22,163 bases of DNA from Byssochlamys sp. IMV 00236 (taxonomy: Eukaryota; Ascomycota; Eurotiomycetes; Eurotiales; Thermoascaceae), in NCBI GenBank assembly GCA_001931875.2, contig MSJH02000478.1, positions 1 to 22,163 of the forward strand, in the 5' to 3' direction. A program made the position numbers and the translations under genes. Below are positions 18,963 through 22,163 of this stretch, in pieces; position 1 is the first letter of the stretch; the number at the start of each line of letters is the position of its first letter. The notes beneath the pieces were generated by a model. That model saw only the letters and a list, made by a program, of their open reading frames with translations. It was not told the origin of the DNA and did no database searches.

Positions 18963-19178
18963 AATATCTTTATAGCATGGGTATTTACATCACCAATCTC
19001 GTCTACAAATAAAGTAGACAACCTACTTGTTTTGGACATAGACTATCTCAGTGTACACTTGTTATCAGCAACACATACTGTTACAATTCCTTTTCCTGAA
19101 AAAAAAAAATATAGCCTAATTTTAATACAGGCTCAATATACCGATATTATGCAAATCATTACTGACAAGTTGAGGTAA
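18963..19178 (+). other. Unassigned 71-codon open frame without ATG, after a splice-acceptor-like site
   Basis: The frame opens right after tttacttatctag, a good acceptor for the introns of this window, and stays open for 71 codons to TAA. It reads like protein, for example VDNLLVLDIDYLSVHLLSAT and VTIPFPEKKKYSLILIQAQY, with a helix-like end (TDIMQIITDKLR). The strand-then-helix pattern weakly recalls the end of a PH domain, but I would not call it that. No start or upstream exon was found in the 230 nt after the kinase stop. It may be an alternative kinase exon, a gene fragment, or chance. Confidence 0.3.
19001..19019. terminator. Hairpin with a poly(A) signal in its loop
   Basis: Perfect 6-bp arms GTCTAC and GTAGAC flank a 7-nt loop aaataaa. 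It lies 267 nt after the kinase stop. It could affect 3' processing of the kinase transcript, but this is speculative. Confidence 0.3.
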
Positions 19179-19280
19179 AGGCTATTCTTATAATCTATTT
19201 AAATTTACTAGAGTTGGTTTATTAAAATATATTATGTAAGCGTTTATTATCGATCATCTTTATTTCTATATTGTTGTTTA

Positions 19281-21269
19281 TTAATTGACAGCATCTAAAG
19301 CTTGTTTAAACATGGACAACAACTTTTCTCTATCTTCTAACCCCACGCTCACTCGAACCAAGAATCGAGACACTCCATACTCATTTGCCCAGTCTAACTC
19401 TGTATAGTGTGCAAGAATGGTATATGGACAGGCCAATGTGAAGTTGGTTCCTAATGAAGGCCCCTTTGCACACTTAAGATTGTCAAAGAATTGTGCTGCA
19501 CTTTTTTCATCCTTTAGCAGTACTGAAAACAAGCCTCCGTAACCAGCATCTTCTGTCTTGTGCTTTACCGCATCATAATATTCTCGACACACATACTTGG
19601 GATAAAATACCTTTTGAACTGTAGATGCCGAAAAAGTGAGCAAACATGCTATATCACTCGATAGTGCATCCCTTACCTTTCTCATGTGATGCCAAAAAGT
19701 CACATAGAGCTTCAGCATTTTGGTTGATAACCTTTGATCTTTCTTTAAACGTGCGAGAATTACGCTCAAGGAAAACAGCATCCTCAGACCAGACAAGGTC
19801 TTCATAATCGTGCTTTAAAGCATCTTTAAGCTGTTTGTAATAGGTACTCTTCGGATTAAGCACCAAACTTTAATAGAGAGAGTGAGCACACATTATCGTT
19901 AACTTGCAAAGCTGCTTACCTGCCGCCCATGACATTCGAATCACCCGAAAAGACCTTTGTCAAACTACTAACGACCACATCTGCCCATGACAAGACATCG
20001 ATATTACAGAAGTTACCAATCGTTTCATCCACAACAATTAAGAAACCGTATTGATCAGCTAAACTTCGCAGTCGCTTGAGGTTGGGCGACTTCAATAAAG
20101 GGTTTGAAGGTAGTTCGCAGAACAAACTCAACACTCTTTCTCCTGCTTGAAGTCGCTGTTCCAATTCGTCTATACATTTGTCCTCGCCCAGACCATAAAA
20201 ATGACATCCAGCTCCCCACTTTTGCAAAATCTTGAGCGTGTCTGTATACGGGAATCTATACCAGATGCATTAGAATGAACAGATTTGGATATGGGGGGCC
20301 AACTTACCCAAAACAGACACTCTTGAGCGACGCGTCTCCAATGGCCATGGCATACTGATGTGCATGGAAAATAGCACTCATACCACAAGGGTATAGATAC
20401 ACGTCTTCCTCTGATAATCCTTGAATACCACGCTCGCCTTTCAACTGCCGTTGTTCCTCGGCATTGCTTGCTGTCAGATGATTGTCCACGGAAACATCGG
20501 TTAAGATACCTGCAATTCGACGTCTCAGCGCAACCTTGGCATTTTTTGCAAACTGAACCGGCAAGTTTCGGCCGTATCGTTCTTCAAGATATGTCGTCTG
20601 CTCGTCTGATATCTTCTCTTCCTCATGTTTGCTTTGTTTGGCATGTTTGCTACCGTAATGGCTCTGGCTGCGTCCACCCAGTGTTAACTTGGGCTTGATC
20701 TCTTGCTTTGTTGGCTCAGGGGTGTTTTGTTTGCCGTCCAAGATGCTCAAGCAGTACTCGGCCATACGTGATGAAATGATGTCGCCCGAATGCTGCCAGA
20801 ACTGCTTGGCGATGGGGAATGCGTCCTGCGGGAAGAGGACGATATGGATCGGCACGCGTTCGTGACTTTCGGGCGCGGCAATTTCAAATTCTGCGATACG
20901 AATAGTGCCTAAAGGTTGCTGATAATATCTGTGCATAAAGGCTCGGCAACTTTCTGCTACCTTGTGCGAAGGGAAGAGCATACATGAATCGTTTGGTTTA
21001 CCAAATTTGGCGACTAGACGAGCGCTTAACTAAGGTCATGACATCTTAGTCAATGGTTGTTCACAAAGGGGAAGGGGGCTTACTTTTTGAATAAGAGGGT
21101 GAATGAAGAAGCGAGGATATCCACACTCCATTTTGGATGTCACAATAGGATTTCCTTCCTCATAATAAATGTTGTCTTGCCAAGTAGGTAGTGTAACAGA
21201 AACAGCATGTGGTGTATGTGCTGGAATAGCCGCACCAGCAGTTGTTGGTGGTTCAGGTAACCGTATCAT
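19281..21269 (-). CDS. STR2: Cystathionine gamma-synthase, PLP-dependent (590 aa)
   Basis: This enzyme joins cysteine to an activated homoserine to make cystathionine, the first step of transsulfuration toward methionine. Exons in transcript order: 21269-21084, 21029-20308, 20255-19920, 19867-19677 and 19618-19281 (1773 nt, in frame; introns 52-58 nt). The N-terminal 230 or so residues are the fungal-type extension: [19 protein letters not shown], then [19 protein letters not shown]. The catalytic part has [14 protein letters not shown], the conserved [11 protein letters not shown], Asp379 in VVDETIGNF, and [16 protein letters not shown]. Lys403 of that last motif should bind PLP as a Schiff base. 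The C-terminal domain ends with [11 protein letters not shown]. Length and order match fungal met-7/STR2-type enzymes rather than the shorter bacterial ones. The start ATG follows a CT tract. A loop near 235-270 is charged and low complexity. Confidence in function is high; the substrate ester form is not visible. Confidence 0.92.
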
Positions 21270-21277
21270 GTTGAATA

Positions 21278-21367
21278 GTAGAGAGAAAGAGAGAAAGAGA
21301 GAAAGTAGAGGTAAATGAATAAAAGTGATGCATTACATCTCATCTAGCTCGATTTAAACTCCATTGG
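21278..21367 (-). promoter_or_regulatory. CT tract, TTTAAA and CCAAT box of the cystathionine synthase gene
   Basis: Read on the minus strand, CCAAT (21367-21363) is followed by TTTAAA (21358-21353), 89 nt before the ATG. A clean CTTTCTCT-type repeat (about 21308-21280) ends just before the start. The TATA-like element sits at nearly the same distance as in the ATPase and kinase genes. Confidence 0.45.
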
Positions 21368-22163
21368 CGAATAGAATGACAGCTGTGGATCACACAACAC
21401 TTTTACCCGGTTTTTGGGAAACAGTGTTTCCAGCCTCAATTGCTCACTTCACTGAAAATATTGGTTAAAATTTCGAACTCAATTGTCAAATTAATGAGAA
21501 CCAATTGATCTGACTTTTTTCTCTGACTCTCTGACTTCTTCATTCATAGCATGAATTATCATTGCGGCATTTGTAATCTTTAGCTTTGAGATAGACACAA
21601 AGTTAACAAATCACAAGTACAACACTCACATCGACTTAGCGACAGTAACCCTAGGTGATGATAAGAGAAGAACATCTATTTTTCGGTGAACACCACATGC
21701 ACCAGAAAATAAGCTAATACTACGGGCACTTCTACTAGGCACTACCTGTGATGCCACAGTACAACTTCGCATTACCAAAGTCTCTGCCTAACCTAAGGCT
21801 TTCCAGTTCACTCTCTCTGATATAAAATGCGAATTCATCATAATCACACGTGAATGATCTTGGTTTTTTGTTGATAGAACTGACAACATTAATTAAAATT
21901 AGAATAAATAAAGAAATGATAACATTTCTTTTTTATCTCTCTCTTCTTCTTGAAAAAACCAATCCAAGATGGTAACTTCATAAAGCCATGTTTAGCGTGA
22001 CGCCACATATTCGAAGGTTTTGTTGGGCGATATCATAGGTAATGGATAGAGGTAGCGCCCATAGTATTAGTCTAATTTCTGATGCATTTTCTGGTGCATG
22101 TAGCGTTTCCCTTATTTTTCACGTAACCTTTTCATTGAAAAAAAAAAAAAAAAAAAAAAAAAA
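21368..22163. other. Upstream intergenic region ending in poly-A
   Basis: No gene is supported. Besides distal promoter sequence of the synthase, it holds a 30-codon plus-strand frame at 21376 (MTAVDHTTLLPGF…) too short to call, and a run of 26 A (22138-22163) at the very end of the window. Confidence 0.5.
21847..21853 (-). promoter_or_regulatory. TCACGTG E-box upstream of the methionine-pathway gene
   Basis: TCACGTG on the minus strand is the core site of Cbf1-type factors that control sulfur genes in yeast. It lies about 580 nt before the synthase start. CACGTG also occurs near 12656 and 16979, so chance is possible. Confidence 0.25.

Larger units (their letters stand above)
18735..19280. 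other. Region between convergent kinase and cystathionine synthase genes
   Basis: It holds AT-rich 3' sequence of the kinase (TA runs near 18805-18925) and minus-strand 3' sequence with several AATAAA-type signals for the synthase. It also holds the start-less open frame at 18963-19178 and a hairpin with AATAAA in its loop at 19001-19019. Confidence 0.5.

Noticed and set aside
19175..19211. Intron that would extend the 18963 open frame
   Set aside because: It would be only 37 nt, well below the 51-65 nt range seen for all other introns here.
21376..21468. 30-codon plus-strand frame upstream of the cystathionine synthase
   Set aside because: It is too short to separate from chance, and no splice donor or conserved motif was seen.

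Overview
The window is a piece of a fungal nuclear genome, most probably from an early-diverging, Mucorales-like fungus. The evidence is AT-rich intergenic DNA, genes broken by very short introns (16 resolved here, 51-65 nt), CT-rich leaders upstream of most start codons, a decayed LINE, and protein types common in fungi. No operon, CRISPR array, tRNA or rRNA was seen. It looks like a contig or contig piece, since it begins in a (TA)n run and ends in a poly-A run.

Layout from left to right: the 3' part of an importin-13/Kap122-like karyopherin gene (+, 52-1355); an unrecognised low-complexity, phosphosite-rich protein (+, 1554-3239); a 1.27-kb gap; an F-box protein with a leucine-rich repeat-like body (+, 4509-6449), convergent with a small secreted cysteine protein (-, 6484-6789); and a large copper-transporting P1B-type ATPase (-, 6863-11632, five exons, 1511 aa). 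After a 1.4-kb gap holding weak coding-like frames comes a PQQ-repeat beta-propeller protein (+, 13060-13932). About 3.4 kb follow with no intact gene but with a frameshifted LINE reverse-transcriptase relic (about 14937-15760). The window closes with a PKA-like AGC kinase (+, 17327-18734, four exons), convergent with a cystathionine gamma-synthase (-, 19281-21269, five exons), then about 0.9 kb of promoter and intergenic DNA.

The genes do not form an obvious pathway. They are housekeeping functions: nuclear transport, copper delivery to the secretory pathway, sulfur amino acid synthesis, signalling and protein turnover. I see no convincing new multi-gene system. The points most worth a second look are the copper ATPase (seven metal-binding domains, plus a seven-cysteine metallothionein-like insert in the nucleotide-binding domain), a likely GC-AG intron, a repeated TATA-like/CT-tract promoter layout at about -88, and open frames without a start codon that may be unannotated exons or gene relics.

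All exon boundaries were placed by hand from splice consensus and frame continuity. The resulting coding lengths divide by three in every spliced gene. No similarity search was run.
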